A stretch of DNA of 64,000 nucleotides from positions 62,001 through 126,000 of the forward strand of contig NZ_BMTD01000014.1 of NCBI RefSeq assembly GCF_014649495.1, given 5' to 3'. Made by a program: the position numbers and the translations under genes. A model generated the notes under the pieces. That model worked only from the letters and a program-made list of their open reading frames with translations. It made no database searches and had not been told where the DNA came from. Positions 15,862 through 25,943 of the stretch are shown in pieces (position 1 is the first letter of the stretch; each line of letters opens with the position of its first letter). This DNA is from Streptomyces filipinensis (GTDB lineage Bacteria; Actinomycetota; Actinomycetes; Streptomycetales; Streptomycetaceae).

Positions 15862-17721
15862 GTGGCGCAGGTGCCGCAGACGTTCTTCGATGCTCTCGCG
15901 GTGCGCACCTGGTGCGGTCTGGCGCTCAGAGCGCTGGGGCGCGCGCGTGAGGAGATCGACGCGATCAACGTCTATCCGGTGGCCGACGGCGACACCGGGA
16001 CGAACCTGTATTTCACCCTGGAGTCGGCGGCGACGGCCGTGGAGGCGGTGTTCGCCGGGTACGAGACGGGTGCCGGGGAGCCCTCCCTGGCCGACGCCGT
16101 GCACGCGATGGCCCACGGGGCGCTCATCGGGGCCCGCGGCAACTCCGGGACGATCCTGGCGCAGCTGCTGCGGGGCATGGCGCAGGTGCTCGCGGACGAC
16201 CGCGGGAGTGAGGCGGCTCACGTCGGCGGCGCGGGACTGCGGCTGGCGCTCAGGCGGGCCGCCGACTCCGCCCGGCAGGCCGTGGCCCACCCCGTCGAGG
16301 GCACGGTCCTGACGGTCGCCTCGGCCGCCGCCGATGCCGCCGAGGGGGCGGAGGGCGACTGCGGGACGGTCGCGCGGGCGGCCTACGAGGGTGCGCGGAC
16401 GGCCCTCGCGGCCACCCCCGGCCAGCTGCCCGTGCTCGGCCGGGCCGGGGTGGTCGACGCGGGCGGACGCGGTCTCGTGGCGGTGCTCGGGGCGCTGGTG
16501 GAGGCGTTCACGGGGGAGGCGGTGCGGGAGGCTCCGACAGGGCGGGAGGTTCCGGTGGCCCGGGAGGGCCTGGTGGCGGGACAGGCCGCGGCGGCGCGGG
16601 AGGTCTGGCGGGTCTCGGACACGGTCGGGGCCGGGGGCGTCGGCGGGGCTGTGGGCGCTGGCGAGGCCGCAGCGGACGGCGTCGGGGTCGCGGGCGGTGC
16701 TCATGCGGGGCACGCATGCGTGGCGGCCGTTTCCGATGCCGGCCCGTCCGCGGTCCCGGCGTCCTCCGCCGGGCCGTGCGTCGACGGCACCCAGGCCCTC
16801 GGGCCCGCCTACGAGGTGATCTACCTCCTGGAAGCCGACGACACGGCCGTGGCCCGGCTCCGGGAACGCCTCGACGCCCTCGGCGACTCCCTGGTCGTGG
16901 TCGGCGGCGACGGGCTGTGGAACGTCCATGTGCACGTCGACGACGCGGGCGCCGCGGTGGAGGCCGGCGTGGAGGCCGGGCGGCCCTACCGGATCCGGAT
17001 CACCCACTTCGGCCTCGCGGACGTGCACACCGGCGGCGAGCGGTCCCCGCGCGAGCGGGCCCAGCGGGCCGTCGTCGCCGTCGTCCCCGGCGAGGGCCTG
17101 GCCGGGCTCTACACCGAGGCGGGCGCGACCACCGTTCTCGCGCGGCCGGGGGAGCCGCCGGCGGGCGGGGAGCTGGTGGAGGCGGTACGGCGGGCCCACG
17201 CGCGCGAGGTCGTCCTGCTGCCCAACGACGCCGAGCTGCGCCACACGGCCGCCGCGGCCGTCGAGCAGGCCCGCGCCGAGGGCATCCGCGTGGCCCTGAT
17301 CCCGACCCGCTCGGCGGTCCAGGGCATCGCCGCGCTCGCCGTGCACGAGCCGCAGCGCCGGTTCGACGAGGACGTCGTCCAGATGACCTCGGCGGCGGGC
17401 GCCACCCGGTACGCCGAGGTCGTCGTCGCCGAACGCCAGTCCTGGACGACGGCCGGGATCTGCCAGGCGGGGGACGTGCTCGGGCTGATCGACGGTGACG
17501 TGGCGGTGATCGGCCCCGACGTCGCCGCCACCGCCGCGACCGTCCTGGACCGGATGCTCCAGGCCGGCGGCGAGCTGGTCACCCTGGTCGTCGGCGACGA
17601 CGCCCCCGAGAACGTCGCCGACCATCTGGAGACCCGGGTACGGGAGTCCTACCTCGCCGTGGACACCGTGGTGTACCGGGGTGGCCGGCAGGGGACCCTG
17701 CTGCTCATCGGCGTCGAGTGA
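15862..17721 (+). CDS. DAK2-domain protein, FakA-like fatty acid kinase
   Basis: 619 residues. The N-terminal DhaL/DAK2 domain (residues 1-215) carries the metal/ATP motif INVYPVADGDTGTNLYFTL and HGALIGARGNSGTI. The C-terminal part (from about 315) matches the FakA/YloV middle and C-terminal domains (VYPVADG-type kinase with ALIPTRSAVQGIAAL). In between, residues 223-312 are a Gly/Ala/Val-rich low-complexity linker not usual for the family. FakA phosphorylates fatty acids bound by FakB/DegV proteins. GTG 15862 follows GGGAGG at 5 bases. Its place after rpmB matches yloV in Bacillus. Confidence 0.85.
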   Translation: MAQVPQTFFDALAVRTWCGLALRALGRAREEIDAINVYPVADGDTGTNLYFTLESAATAVEAVFAGYETGAGEPSLADAVHAMAHGALIGARGNSGTILAQLLRGMAQVLADDRGSEAAHVGGAGLRLALRRAADSARQAVAHPVEGTVLTVASAAADAAEGAEGDCGTVARAAYEGARTALAATPGQLPVLGRAGVVDAGGRGLVAVLGALVEAFTGEAVREAPTGREVPVAREGLVAGQAAAAREVWRVSDTVGAGGVGGAVGAGEAAADGVGVAGGAHAGHACVAAVSDAGPSAVPASSAGPCVDGTQALGPAYEVIYLLEADDTAVARLRERLDALGDSLVVVGGDGLWNVHVHVDDAGAAVEAGVEAGRPYRIRITHFGLADVHTGGERSPRERAQRAVVAVVPGEGLAGLYTEAGATTVLARPGEPPAGGELVEAVRRAHAREVVLLPNDAELRHTAAAAVEQARAEGIRVALIPTRSAVQGIAALAVHEPQRRFDEDVVQMTSAAGATRYAEVVVAERQSWTTAGICQAGDVLGLIDGDVAVIGPDVAATAATVLDRMLQAGGELVTLVVGDDAPENVADHLETRVRESYLAVDTVVYRGGRQGTLLLIGVE

Positions 17722-17752
17722 CGCACCGGCGCACTCCCGGCGCGCTCCGGCC

Positions 17753-20700
17753 TCACGACTTCGGTGCGCCCCGGTCCGGCGACGCCGTCCCGAGCACCTC
17801 GGCCGCCTCCGCGCGCCGCGCCCGGACGGTCGGGTCCTCCTCGCCCGCGTACTCGTAGGCCGCGAGTACGGCACGCGCGCGTGCCGCCGCCTCCGCGGGG
17901 CGCCCGAGGTCCGCTTCCAGCCGGCCCGCCGCGAGCTCGGCACCGGTACGGCTGTGCAGCCCCTCCGCGCCCCGTGTGGCGAACAGCGCTGCCGCCCGTT
18001 CCAGCTGGACCAGCGCCGCCTCGCACACGGCCCGGACGACACCGTCGTGGGCCTCCTCGGTCTGCTCGGCCTGCTCGGCCGCCGAGCGGACCAGCAGATC
18101 GCCGAACTGGCGATGGGTGGCGGCCAGTTCCTCCGTGAGCTGTTCCCGGGACGCCGGGTCGGCCGCGGCCTCCAGCGCCCGCTCGCACTCCCGCACCGCC
18201 TCCGCCATCAGCTCGCGCGCGCCCTCCGCTCCGGCCTCCCCGCGCAGCGCCAGCCAGCTGCGGGCACGCAGGGACCGGACGAGGAAGGGCGCGTTGCCCA
18301 GCGCGCGCCACAGATCGCCCGCGCGCGCGTAGGCCCGGTCCGCCTCCGCCGCCAGACCGGCGTTGCTCAGGGACTCGCCGGCGAGGTGGGCGAGCGTGGC
18401 GTGATCCTGCTGCTCGGGCCAGTGCCGGGCGATCTCGGCCGCCCGCAGCCGGCGGTCGGCGGCCGCGCGGTGGTCGCCCAGCTCGCTCAGGCAGTCGCCG
18501 AGCCACCACAGCGCCTGTACGACGCTCCCCTCGCCGTGCGTGCGGGCGGACAGGTCGGCCAGCGCCGACTCCAGTACCTCGGCGGCCTCCGCGCAGCGCC
18601 CCTGGCCGAGCAGGAGCCCGCCCAGCTGCTGCCGCGCCCAGGCGCCCAGCGTGCCGCTCTCACCGGCCTCGTCGGCCCAGTACGCGGCCTGCAGCGCGTG
18701 CTCGGAAGCTTCGGCGCTCTCGCCCCGGCCGCCGATCACCTCGGCGAGCTGCAGATGCAGCTGGGCCCGCCCGACCGGCTCCACGTACGGCCCGCCGTGC
18801 TCCAGGGCGGCCCGCAGCGCCCGCTCGGCCTCGGCCAGGTCGCCGGCCTGGTGGGCCAGTGCGGCGACCTGCACCTCGTACTCGACCGTGAACCAGGGGA
18901 GTCCGGCGGCCACGTAGTCGGCGGCGGCCCGCCGGAACAGCTTGGCCGCCTGCCCGGCGTCCCCGGTGTGCGCGGCCAGCTCGGCGAGCATGGCCCGCGC
19001 CTCCGCGGCCCGACCGGCCAGCCGCACATCGTCCGCCCCCCGCTCCCCGACCAGCGCAAGCACTTCCCGCACAGCACGCCCGGCCGCCACCACACCCGGA
19101 TCGTCCCCCACCACCGCGCCCCCGCCCAGCGGAGCCCCGCCCGGCCCGGCCGCACCCCCGCCCGGCTGCTCCTCGGTCGCCGGTGCCCCCACCGCAGCCC
19201 CGTCCGGCCCCAGCCCTTCGGCCGCTGACGCCCCCTCCGGCCCAGGCTCCTCGGTCGCCGGTGCCCCGAGCGTCACCCCGGCCAGGTTCGGCCCCCTGGG
19301 GCCTTCCGGTGGGGGTGGGGTTCCCGTGGGGCCGTCCGGACGGGCCTCCTTCTCGAAGACCGGGGCCTCGTGCAGGCGTCGCATCAGGATCCGGGCCCGG
19401 CTCATCAGGACCGACGCCGTCTGCCGCAGGCCGGTGGCCTTCGAGGCGTAGAGGGCCAGTGCCTCGTCGTACAGGCCGGTGACCGTGTCGAGCGCCGCGT
19501 CCACCTCGCCCGTCAGGGCACGGACGTACGCCCCACGCGCGCGTGCCGCCAGCGCCTCCCCGGGATCGCCCGCTTCCGCGTACAGCACAGCCGCCCGTTC
19601 GAACAGCTCGATGCCCTCGGGGCCGCGGGCCATCGCCTCGTGGTCGGCGATCTCCGCGCGGTCGCGCGTCGCCGGCGCCGGCTCCGCGTCGCGTGCGGCC
19701 CGTGCGACCGCCGCCCAGGCGTCGAGGGCGTGCGGCTGCAGGGTGTCCGACAGCCGCCGGGCCTCGGCGAGGAGGGCCGCGAGGTCGGACGCCTCCGGGA
19801 CCTCGGGCGCCGCGGCTGCGGTCACCGGCGCCGGTGCCGGTGGCGGTGCCGGTGCCGGGCGTACCGTGCGCACGCCCAGCGGAAGGCGCTCCACCACCGG
19901 CCGTTGCGCCATACGCGCGCGTGTCCGGTCGCCGACGTACGACGTGCCGTTGCGCCGGTCGAACCGCTCGGCCAGGTCCAGCGCCTCCCCGCGCGCGTGC
20001 CCGGCGAGTTCCCCCGCGGTCCACGCCCGCCCGGCCGGCCCCGGCACCCGCTGCCCGGCGAGGCCCAGCCCGGTCAGCCGGTCCATCAGCAGGACCACCA
20101 CGGCCAGGAACTCCAGCCGGCTGCGCGGCTGCCCGGTGTCCGTGAAGTACGCCGGCCGCTCGGCGAGCAGCTCCAGGGCGCGTGCCTCGTTGCCGGTCAG
20201 CGCGCAGAACTCCACATGGTCGGCGTACGCTCCGCGCATCGACTCCATCGGGCGTACGAGACGCAAGCCCCGCAGGTGGTTCGCTCGGGCCTCGTCCAGG
20301 CGGCCCAGACGCAGCAGCGGGGCCAGCGAGGAGGCGAGCACGGTGTGCGGTTCGTGCGCGCAGGCGAACTCGCCCGCCAGCACCGGCCGCCAGAGTTCGA
20401 GCGCCTCGACGTCGCGGCCGCGCTCGGCCTGCCAGGTGCCCTGCCCGTGCAGCTCGCAGGCGTGGCAGTCGGCCATCTCGTCGCGGTCCGCGGCGAGCCA
20501 TGCCGCGTACGCCCGCTCCGCCCGCACCAGGTCCCCGACGTGCGCGGCCACACTGAACTCGGCGCCGCGCACGGCCCGTTCGGAGTACCCGGCGAGCCGG
20601 TAGCGGTGCTCCATCTCGCCGAGCCACTTCGTGATCGAGGCGAGCGGGATGTGCGGCTGGTCCAGCATGCCCGACGACATCCACTTGAAGACCCAGTGCA

Positions 20701-20974
20701 GCGAGTGCGCCTCGCACGCGTCGAAGTCCTCGGGCCGTTCGTCCCACATGCGCAGCAGCCGCGCGAACGGGACGAACATCTTGTCCTTCTCGGAGCTGTA
20801 GTTGTAGACCTTCAGCTGGTGCCCGAGCGCCTCGATCACGGCGAGCGGGACGTCCAGCCGCTCGGCCTCGGCGAGCAGCTGCTCCGCGCGCGCGTTGCGG
20901 GCCGGGCCCTCCGGTTGCCCGGAGTTCTCCGCCAGCGCCCGGCGCAGCGCGTCGAAGTCCGTGATCTCGTTCAT
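17753..20974 (-). CDS. Very large TPR-repeat protein paired with Hsp90-like gene
   Basis: 1073 residues, predicted all-alpha and cytosolic (no signal peptide). TPR-like helical pairs are spread along its length (for example EAEALELWRPVLAG-type, LAEAERALRAALEHG, CAEAAEVLESALADL). A disordered hinge at about residues 545-620 is Gly/Pro/Ala/Glu-rich and contains the near-repeat GAPATEEPGPEG and GAPATEEQPGGG. It starts at ATG 20974, overlapping the Hsp90-like stop by 4 bases (ATGA), so translation is coupled. TPR domains are the classic Hsp90 co-chaperone fold in eukaryotes. A physical partnership here is inference from coupling. No enzymatic motif was seen. Confidence 0.75.
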   Translation of the reverse strand: MNEITDFDALRRALAENSGQPEGPARNARAEQLLAEAERLDVPLAVIEALGHQLKVYNYSSEKDKMFVPFARLLRMWDERPEDFDACEAHSLHWVFKWMSSGMLDQPHIPLASITKWLGEMEHRYRLAGYSERAVRGAEFSVAAHVGDLVRAERAYAAWLAADRDEMADCHACELHGQGTWQAERGRDVEALELWRPVLAGEFACAHEPHTVLASSLAPLLRLGRLDEARANHLRGLRLVRPMESMRGAYADHVEFCALTGNEARALELLAERPAYFTDTGQPRSRLEFLAVVVLLMDRLTGLGLAGQRVPGPAGRAWTAGELAGHARGEALDLAERFDRRNGTSYVGDRTRARMAQRPVVERLPLGVRTVRPAPAPPPAPAPVTAAAAPEVPEASDLAALLAEARRLSDTLQPHALDAWAAVARAARDAEPAPATRDRAEIADHEAMARGPEGIELFERAAVLYAEAGDPGEALAARARGAYVRALTGEVDAALDTVTGLYDEALALYASKATGLRQTASVLMSRARILMRRLHEAPVFEKEARPDGPTGTPPPPEGPRGPNLAGVTLGAPATEEPGPEGASAAEGLGPDGAAVGAPATEEQPGGGAAGPGGAPLGGGAVVGDDPGVVAAGRAVREVLALVGERGADDVRLAGRAAEARAMLAELAAHTGDAGQAAKLFRRAAADYVAAGLPWFTVEYEVQVAALAHQAGDLAEAERALRAALEHGGPYVEPVGRAQLHLQLAEVIGGRGESAEASEHALQAAYWADEAGESGTLGAWARQQLGGLLLGQGRCAEAAEVLESALADLSARTHGEGSVVQALWWLGDCLSELGDHRAAADRRLRAAEIARHWPEQQDHATLAHLAGESLSNAGLAAEADRAYARAGDLWRALGNAPFLVRSLRARSWLALRGEAGAEGARELMAEAVRECERALEAAADPASREQLTEELAATHRQFGDLLVRSAAEQAEQTEEAHDGVVRAVCEAALVQLERAAALFATRGAEGLHSRTGAELAAGRLEADLGRPAEAAARARAVLAAYEYAGEEDPTVRARRAEAAEVLGTASPDRGAPKS

Positions 20975-22809
20975 CGCGCCTCACCCTCCCCATGGGTCGC
21001 CCACTCCAGCAGGCCGATGAACGCCCGGTTCAGCAGCGCCGAGTCCGCCGGCCTGAGCGGGCGCTGCGCCATCAGCAGGGCCTGCCCGTACAGCGACTCG
21101 GTGGCGGTGCCGACCAGTTCCGCGTCCCCGAGCGAACCGATCCTGCGCACCAGCGGGTTGAGATGGTTGAGCACCAGACGCGCGCGCGGGGCGCTGCCGC
21201 GCAGCGAGCCGAGGATGCCCGCCCAGAGGTCGTCGGCCTGCTCCTCGGCCGCCGCCCGGGCCTGCTCGTGCCGGGCGGCCCGGTCGTCCAGGTGCAGGGC
21301 GGGCACGGACAGCGGATGGAAGGCCCGGAGTACGACGTCGCAGCCCAGGGGGTCGAGCTTCGCCCGCGCGGTCGCCAGGAAACCGGACAGGGCCAGCTCC
21401 TCGCCCGGGTCGACCCCGTCCAGGTGCGCGGTCACGGTGTCCGCGTCCAGCTCGGCGACCACCGTCCCCGGCCGCACCGACGGCAGCGCCTCGACCAGGT
21501 CGCTGTCGTAGGTGTAGCCGCCGTTGACCACGCCGATGCCCTGCGCGGAGGCGATCGGCGCGACCTGCCGGTACTCCTCGACGGTACGGGTGAAGTGCAC
21601 CACCGGGTGGCGCTGCGCGAACTCCTCCAGGGACAGCTGTCCGTCGGTCGTCTCGAACGGCAGCCAGGGCAGCATCGTGCGCAGCATCCCGTGGTCGTGC
21701 CGGGCGAGGGACTTCACGCCCAGGTGGTGCACGGCGAGGAACGCCTCCAGCCGCTCCGGATCACCGGCGGCGAGCCCCGTGAGCCACGAGCGGATCCTTT
21801 CGCCCAGTGCCTCCCGCACGGCGGCCAGCGTCTCGTCCTCGTACAGCGACTCGCGCGAGGCCGTCGGCCGCAGGCTGTCGGTGTCCAGCACGCAGCGCAC
21901 GAAGAACGCCCAGTCCGGCAGCACCTGTTCGGCCCGCTCGGTCAGCAGCATGCCCTTCAGGTGCACCCGGTGGGTCGCCCGCTGGGCGGGGCTCACCGCC
22001 GACGGCAGCACGTACGCCACCCCGCGGATCCCGGCCAGCGGCACGTCCAGGTCGATCGAGTCCAGCGGCGCGAACCCGAACAGCTCCCGGCAGTGCCGGG
22101 CCAGCGCGATCCGGCGCGCGGCGGGAGACGGATACGGCCGGTCCCAGGGCGCGGGCAGCGCGGTGACCGGCTCCTCGCCCACCCGCACGTCGTACGGCAG
22201 CAGCGAGCCGAAGTCGCGGGCGAGGGTGCGGACCCGGTCGGGCGACAGCCACTCGGCCGCCCCGGCCCGCGGGCTCAAGTACACCGTCGTGCCGGGCTCG
22301 GGGCGCGCCGAGCCGGGCAGGGTGCGCACGGTGTACGACCCGTCGTCGCTCGCCGTCCACTCCACCGGTGGCGCGTCGGGCGTACGGGCGCTGCGGCTGA
22401 CCACCCGGATCCGCTCGGCGACCACGAAGCAGGCGAGCAGGCCGATGCCGAACTGGCCGAGGAAGTCCGAGCGGGCCTCCTGCAGGCCCTCGGCCCGTTT
22501 GGAGCTGCGCCCGATGGTGGCCAGCAGGTCGTGCACGTCCGCCTCGGTGAGCCCTATGCCGCTGTCCTCCACGCGCAGGCCGCCGTCCGCGGGGTGCAGC
22601 CGGACCAGCGCCGGCGCGTCCGGCTGCCCGGCCCGCCGGGCGGTGATCGCGTCCACGGCGTTCTGCAGCAGTTCGCGCAGGTAGACCTTCGGGCTGGAGT
22701 AGAGGTGATGCGAGAGCAGGTCCACCAGCCCGCGCAGGTCGACCTGGAACGCATGGGGTGGGTGAGGTGACCGGGATGCCTGGGATGGCTGCGAATTCTG
22801 GGAGTCCAT
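20971..22809 (-). CDS. Hsp90-family (HtpG-like) ATPase
   Basis: 612 residues. The GHKL ATP site is intact: ELLQNAVDAI (catalytic Glu46 and Asn50), VEDSGIGL (Asp82), the TIGRSSK lid start, and FLGQFGIGLLACF at 117-127. The middle domain has IRGVAYVLPS and TASRES (318-322, matching the catalytic-arginine loop). The C-terminal part keeps a recognisable dimerisation helix ending LLNRAFIGLLEWA. ATG 22809 is preferred because the in-frame extension upstream has no Hsp90 character and runs into the divergent recG promoter. It heads a two-gene unit with the TPR protein. It diverges strongly from canonical HtpG, so the client range may be narrow. Confidence 0.85.
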   Translation of the reverse strand: MDSQNSQPSQASRSPHPPHAFQVDLRGLVDLLSHHLYSSPKVYLRELLQNAVDAITARRAGQPDAPALVRLHPADGGLRVEDSGIGLTEADVHDLLATIGRSSKRAEGLQEARSDFLGQFGIGLLACFVVAERIRVVSRSARTPDAPPVEWTASDDGSYTVRTLPGSARPEPGTTVYLSPRAGAAEWLSPDRVRTLARDFGSLLPYDVRVGEEPVTALPAPWDRPYPSPAARRIALARHCRELFGFAPLDSIDLDVPLAGIRGVAYVLPSAVSPAQRATHRVHLKGMLLTERAEQVLPDWAFFVRCVLDTDSLRPTASRESLYEDETLAAVREALGERIRSWLTGLAAGDPERLEAFLAVHHLGVKSLARHDHGMLRTMLPWLPFETTDGQLSLEEFAQRHPVVHFTRTVEEYRQVAPIASAQGIGVVNGGYTYDSDLVEALPSVRPGTVVAELDADTVTAHLDGVDPGEELALSGFLATARAKLDPLGCDVVLRAFHPLSVPALHLDDRAARHEQARAAAEEQADDLWAGILGSLRGSAPRARLVLNHLNPLVRRIGSLGDAELVGTATESLYGQALLMAQRPLRPADSALLNRAFIGLLEWATHGEGEAR

Positions 22810-22926
22810 CGTCACGGCGCCGCGGACCGGGGGAGCTCGCACGGCGCGGGGTCGGGCGGTCCCGGTGGGGCGGTGACCGCGGAGGGGATGGCCGGAGCGC
22901 GCCATCCTAGAGCCCGAACGAACCGT

Positions 22927-22955
22927 CTGACCAGGACTTTCCCGAAGCGTATACG
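22927..22955 (+). promoter_or_regulatory. Candidate recG promoter
   Basis: CTGACC (22927-22932) and TATACG (22950-22955) are spaced by 17 bases. A start near 22962 would lie about 18 bases before ATG 22980, giving a very short leader. It is divergent from the Hsp90-like gene. Confidence 0.4.
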
Positions 22956-22979
22956 GCATTGTCAGTGGCGTGGTGTGCA

Positions 22980-25208
22980 ATGGATCTCGTGCCCGCACTG
23001 GAAGAACCACTGAAGCAGCCCCTGAAGTCAGTGCTCGGCCCCGCCACCGCGAAGGTGATGGCCGAGCATCTCGGCCTGCACACCGTAGGCGACCTCCTCC
23101 ACCACTACCCGCGCAGATACGAGGAGCGCGGTCAGCTCACCCATCTCGCCGACCTCCCCATGGACGAGCACGTCACGGTGGTCGCGCAGGTCGCCGACGC
23201 CCGGCTGCACTCCTTCGCCTCCGCCAAGGCCCCCCGCGGCAAGGGCCAGCGCCTGGAGGTCACGATCACCGACGGCAGCGGCCGGCTCCAGCTGGTCTTC
23301 TTCGGCAACGGCGTCCACAAGCCCCACAAGGAGCTGCTGCCGGGCACCCGCGCGATGTTCGCCGGCAAGGTCTCGGTCTTCAACCGTCGCCTCCAACTGG
23401 CCCATCCGGCCTACGAGTTGCTGCGCGGCGACGGCGAGGAGGCGGTCGAGAGCTGGGCCGGCGCCCTGATCCCCCTCTACCCGGCCACGGCCAAGCTGGA
23501 GTCCTGGAAGATCGGCAAGGCGGTCCAGACGGTGCTGCCCACCGCCCAGGAGGCCGTCGACCCGCTGCCGCCCTCCCTGCGCGAGGGCCGCGGCCTGCTC
23601 CCGCTCCCCGAGGCCCTCCTGAAGATCCACCGACCGCACACCAAGGCGGACATCGCGGGCGCCCGCGACCGTCTGAAGTGGGACGAGGCCTTCGTCCTCC
23701 AGGTCGCCCTGGCCCGCCGCCGCCACGCGGACGCCCAACTCCCCGCCGTCCCCCGCACCCCCCGGCCGGACGGCCTCCTCACGGCCTTCGACGACCGTCT
23801 CCCCTTCACCCTCACCGAGGGACAGCAGAAGGTCTCCAGGGAGATCTTCGACGACCTCGCCACGGAGCACCCGATGCACCGCCTGCTGCAGGGGGAAGTC
23901 GGTTCGGGCAAGACCATGGTGGCGCTGCGCGCCATGCTCGCCGTGGTCGACGCGGGCGGACAGGCGGCCATGCTGGCGCCCACCGAGGTCCTCGCCCAGC
24001 AGCACCACCGCTCGGTCACCGAGATGATGGGCGAGCTGGCCGAGGGCGGCATGCTGGGCGGCGCCGAGCACGCCACCAAGGTCGTCCTGCTCACCGGCTC
24101 CATGGGCGCCGCCGCCCGCCGCCAGGCGCTGCTCGACCTGGTCACCGGCGAGGCCGGCATCGTCATCGGCACGCACGCCCTGATCGAGGACAAGGTCCAG
24201 TTCCACGACCTCGGCCTGGTCGTGGTCGACGAACAGCACCGCTTCGGCGTCGAGCAGCGCGACGCCTTGCGGGGCAAGGGCAAACAGCCGCCGCACCTGC
24301 TGGTGATGACGGCCACCCCGATCCCGCGCACGGTCGCCATGACGGTCTTCGGCGACCTGGAGACCTCCGTCCTCGACCAGCTCCCCGCAGGGCGCTCCCC
24401 GATCGCCAGCCATGTGGTCCCGGCCGCCGACAAGCCCCACTTCCTCGCCCGCGCCTGGGAACGGGTCCGCGAGGAGGTGGCGAACGGCCACCAGGCGTAC
24501 GTCGTCTGCCCCCGCATCGGCGACGACGTCGACGAGGCGGTCGCCCCCGGGAAGGCCGGCGGGAAGAAGTCCCCCGAGGACGAGGCGGAGAAGCGCCCGC
24601 CGCTCGCCGTCCTGGAGGTGGCCGAGCAGCTGGGCCGCGGCCCCCTGCAGGGCCTGCGGGTCGAGGTCCTGCACGGCCGCATGCACCCCGACGACAAGGA
24701 CGCGGTGATGCGCCGGTTCACGGCCGGCGAGACGGACGTCCTGGTCGCCACCACGGTCATCGAGGTCGGTGTGAACGTCCCCAACGCCACGGTGATGGTC
24801 ATCATGGACGCGGACCGCTTCGGCGTCTCCCAGCTCCACCAGCTGCGCGGCCGTGTCGGCCGCGGCTCGGCCCCCGGCCTGTGCCTCCTGGTCACCGAGA
24901 TGCCCGAGGCCAGCCCCGCCCGCCAGCGCCTGGGCGCCGTGGCCTCCACCCTCGACGGCTTCGAACTCTCCCGCATCGACCTGGAACAACGCCGGGAGGG
25001 CGACGTCCTCGGCCAGGCCCAGTCCGGCGCCCGCTCCAGCCTGCGCGTCCTGGCGGTCATCGAGGACGAGGAGGTCATCGCGGAGGCGAGGGAGGAGGCG
25101 ACGGCGCTGGTGGCGGCGGATCCGGAGCTGGAGCGCCTGCCGGGCCTGCGCACGGCTCTGGACGCGCTGTTGGACGACGAGAGGGAGCAGTACCTGGAAA
25201 AGGGGTGA
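22980..25208 (+). CDS. recG: ATP-dependent DNA helicase RecG
   Basis: 742 residues, slightly longer than E. coli RecG. It remodels stalled forks and branched DNA. The N-terminal wedge domain (HYPRRYEERGQL onward) is followed by helicase motifs: LLQGEVGSGKTMVAL (Walker A), APTEVLAQQH (Ia), VVVDEQHRFGVEQR (DEQH box), MTATPIPRTVAMT (III), and the C-terminal LHQLRGRVGRG (VI). ATG 22980 gives the family start MDLVPALEEPL. A TTG seven codons upstream is possible but less likely. An inserted hydrophilic segment (PGKAGGKKSPEDEAEK) lies between motifs III and IV. Confidence 0.95.
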   Translation: MDLVPALEEPLKQPLKSVLGPATAKVMAEHLGLHTVGDLLHHYPRRYEERGQLTHLADLPMDEHVTVVAQVADARLHSFASAKAPRGKGQRLEVTITDGSGRLQLVFFGNGVHKPHKELLPGTRAMFAGKVSVFNRRLQLAHPAYELLRGDGEEAVESWAGALIPLYPATAKLESWKIGKAVQTVLPTAQEAVDPLPPSLREGRGLLPLPEALLKIHRPHTKADIAGARDRLKWDEAFVLQVALARRRHADAQLPAVPRTPRPDGLLTAFDDRLPFTLTEGQQKVSREIFDDLATEHPMHRLLQGEVGSGKTMVALRAMLAVVDAGGQAAMLAPTEVLAQQHHRSVTEMMGELAEGGMLGGAEHATKVVLLTGSMGAAARRQALLDLVTGEAGIVIGTHALIEDKVQFHDLGLVVVDEQHRFGVEQRDALRGKGKQPPHLLVMTATPIPRTVAMTVFGDLETSVLDQLPAGRSPIASHVVPAADKPHFLARAWERVREEVANGHQAYVVCPRIGDDVDEAVAPGKAGGKKSPEDEAEKRPPLAVLEVAEQLGRGPLQGLRVEVLHGRMHPDDKDAVMRRFTAGETDVLVATTVIEVGVNVPNATVMVIMDADRFGVSQLHQLRGRVGRGSAPGLCLLVTEMPEASPARQRLGAVASTLDGFELSRIDLEQRREGDVLGQAQSGARSSLRVLAVIEDEEVIAEAREEATALVAADPELERLPGLRTALDALLDDEREQYLEKG

Positions 25209-25329
25209 AGGGCGGCACCCCAGGGGGCGGGGCTGTACCGATACACGGCTCCGCCGTGCGGGCGCGAGCGACCACGACGGACCGCCTGCGAGACTGAAGC
25301 CGTACACCACCCCCGAACAAGGACTGAAG

Positions 25330-25917
25330 ATGACCCGCGTGATCGCCGGCAGGGCAGGCGGCCGTCGCCTCTCGGTACCACCCGGCACCGGAACCCGGCC
25401 GACATCGGACCGCGCCCGCGAAGGTCTCTTCTCCACCTGGCAGTCCCTCCTCGGCGGCCCCCTGGACGGCGAACGGGTCCTCGACCTCTACGCCGGCTCC
25501 GGAGCCGTGGGCCTGGAGGCCCTCTCCCGGGGCGCGAGCCACACGCTCCTGGTCGAGGCCGACGCCCGCGCAGCGAAGATCGTCCGCGACAACGTGAAGA
25601 ACCTGGGCCTCCCCGGCGCCGAGGTCAGAGCGGGCAAAGCGGAACAGATCATCAAGTCACCGCCCCCGCAGGAGCCGTACGACCTGGTCTTCCTCGACCC
25701 GCCGTACGCCGTCACGGACGACGATCTTCGCGAGATTCTGCTCACACTCCGCTCGGAAAGCTGGCTCGCTGAGCAAGCGCTCGTCACCGTGGAGCGCAGC
25801 ACCAGAGGCGGCGAATTCCGCTGGCCGGACGGCTTCGCGGCGATCCGGTCCCGTCGCTACGGCGAGGGAACGTTTTGGTACGGTCGCGCCGCCTCTACGT
25901 GCGAAGACGCACGATGA
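25330..25917 (+). CDS. rsmD: 16S rRNA (guanine966-N2)-methyltransferase
   Basis: 195 residues. The SAM-binding motif VLDLYAGSGAVGLEALSRG and the catalytic DPPY motif in VFLDPPYAV mark an N2-guanine methyltransferase. MTRVIAGRAGGRRLSVP is the standard RsmD N-terminus. ATG 25330 is chosen on that basis. Its stop lies 26 bases upstream of the coaD start chosen here, and the rsmD-coaD pairing is widespread in bacteria. Confidence 0.94.
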   Translation: MTRVIAGRAGGRRLSVPPGTGTRPTSDRAREGLFSTWQSLLGGPLDGERVLDLYAGSGAVGLEALSRGASHTLLVEADARAAKIVRDNVKNLGLPGAEVRAGKAEQIIKSPPPQEPYDLVFLDPPYAVTDDDLREILLTLRSESWLAEQALVTVERSTRGGEFRWPDGFAAIRSRRYGEGTFWYGRAASTCEDAR

Positions 25918-25943
25918 CCGGACCGGAGAGCGAGGGATCACAA

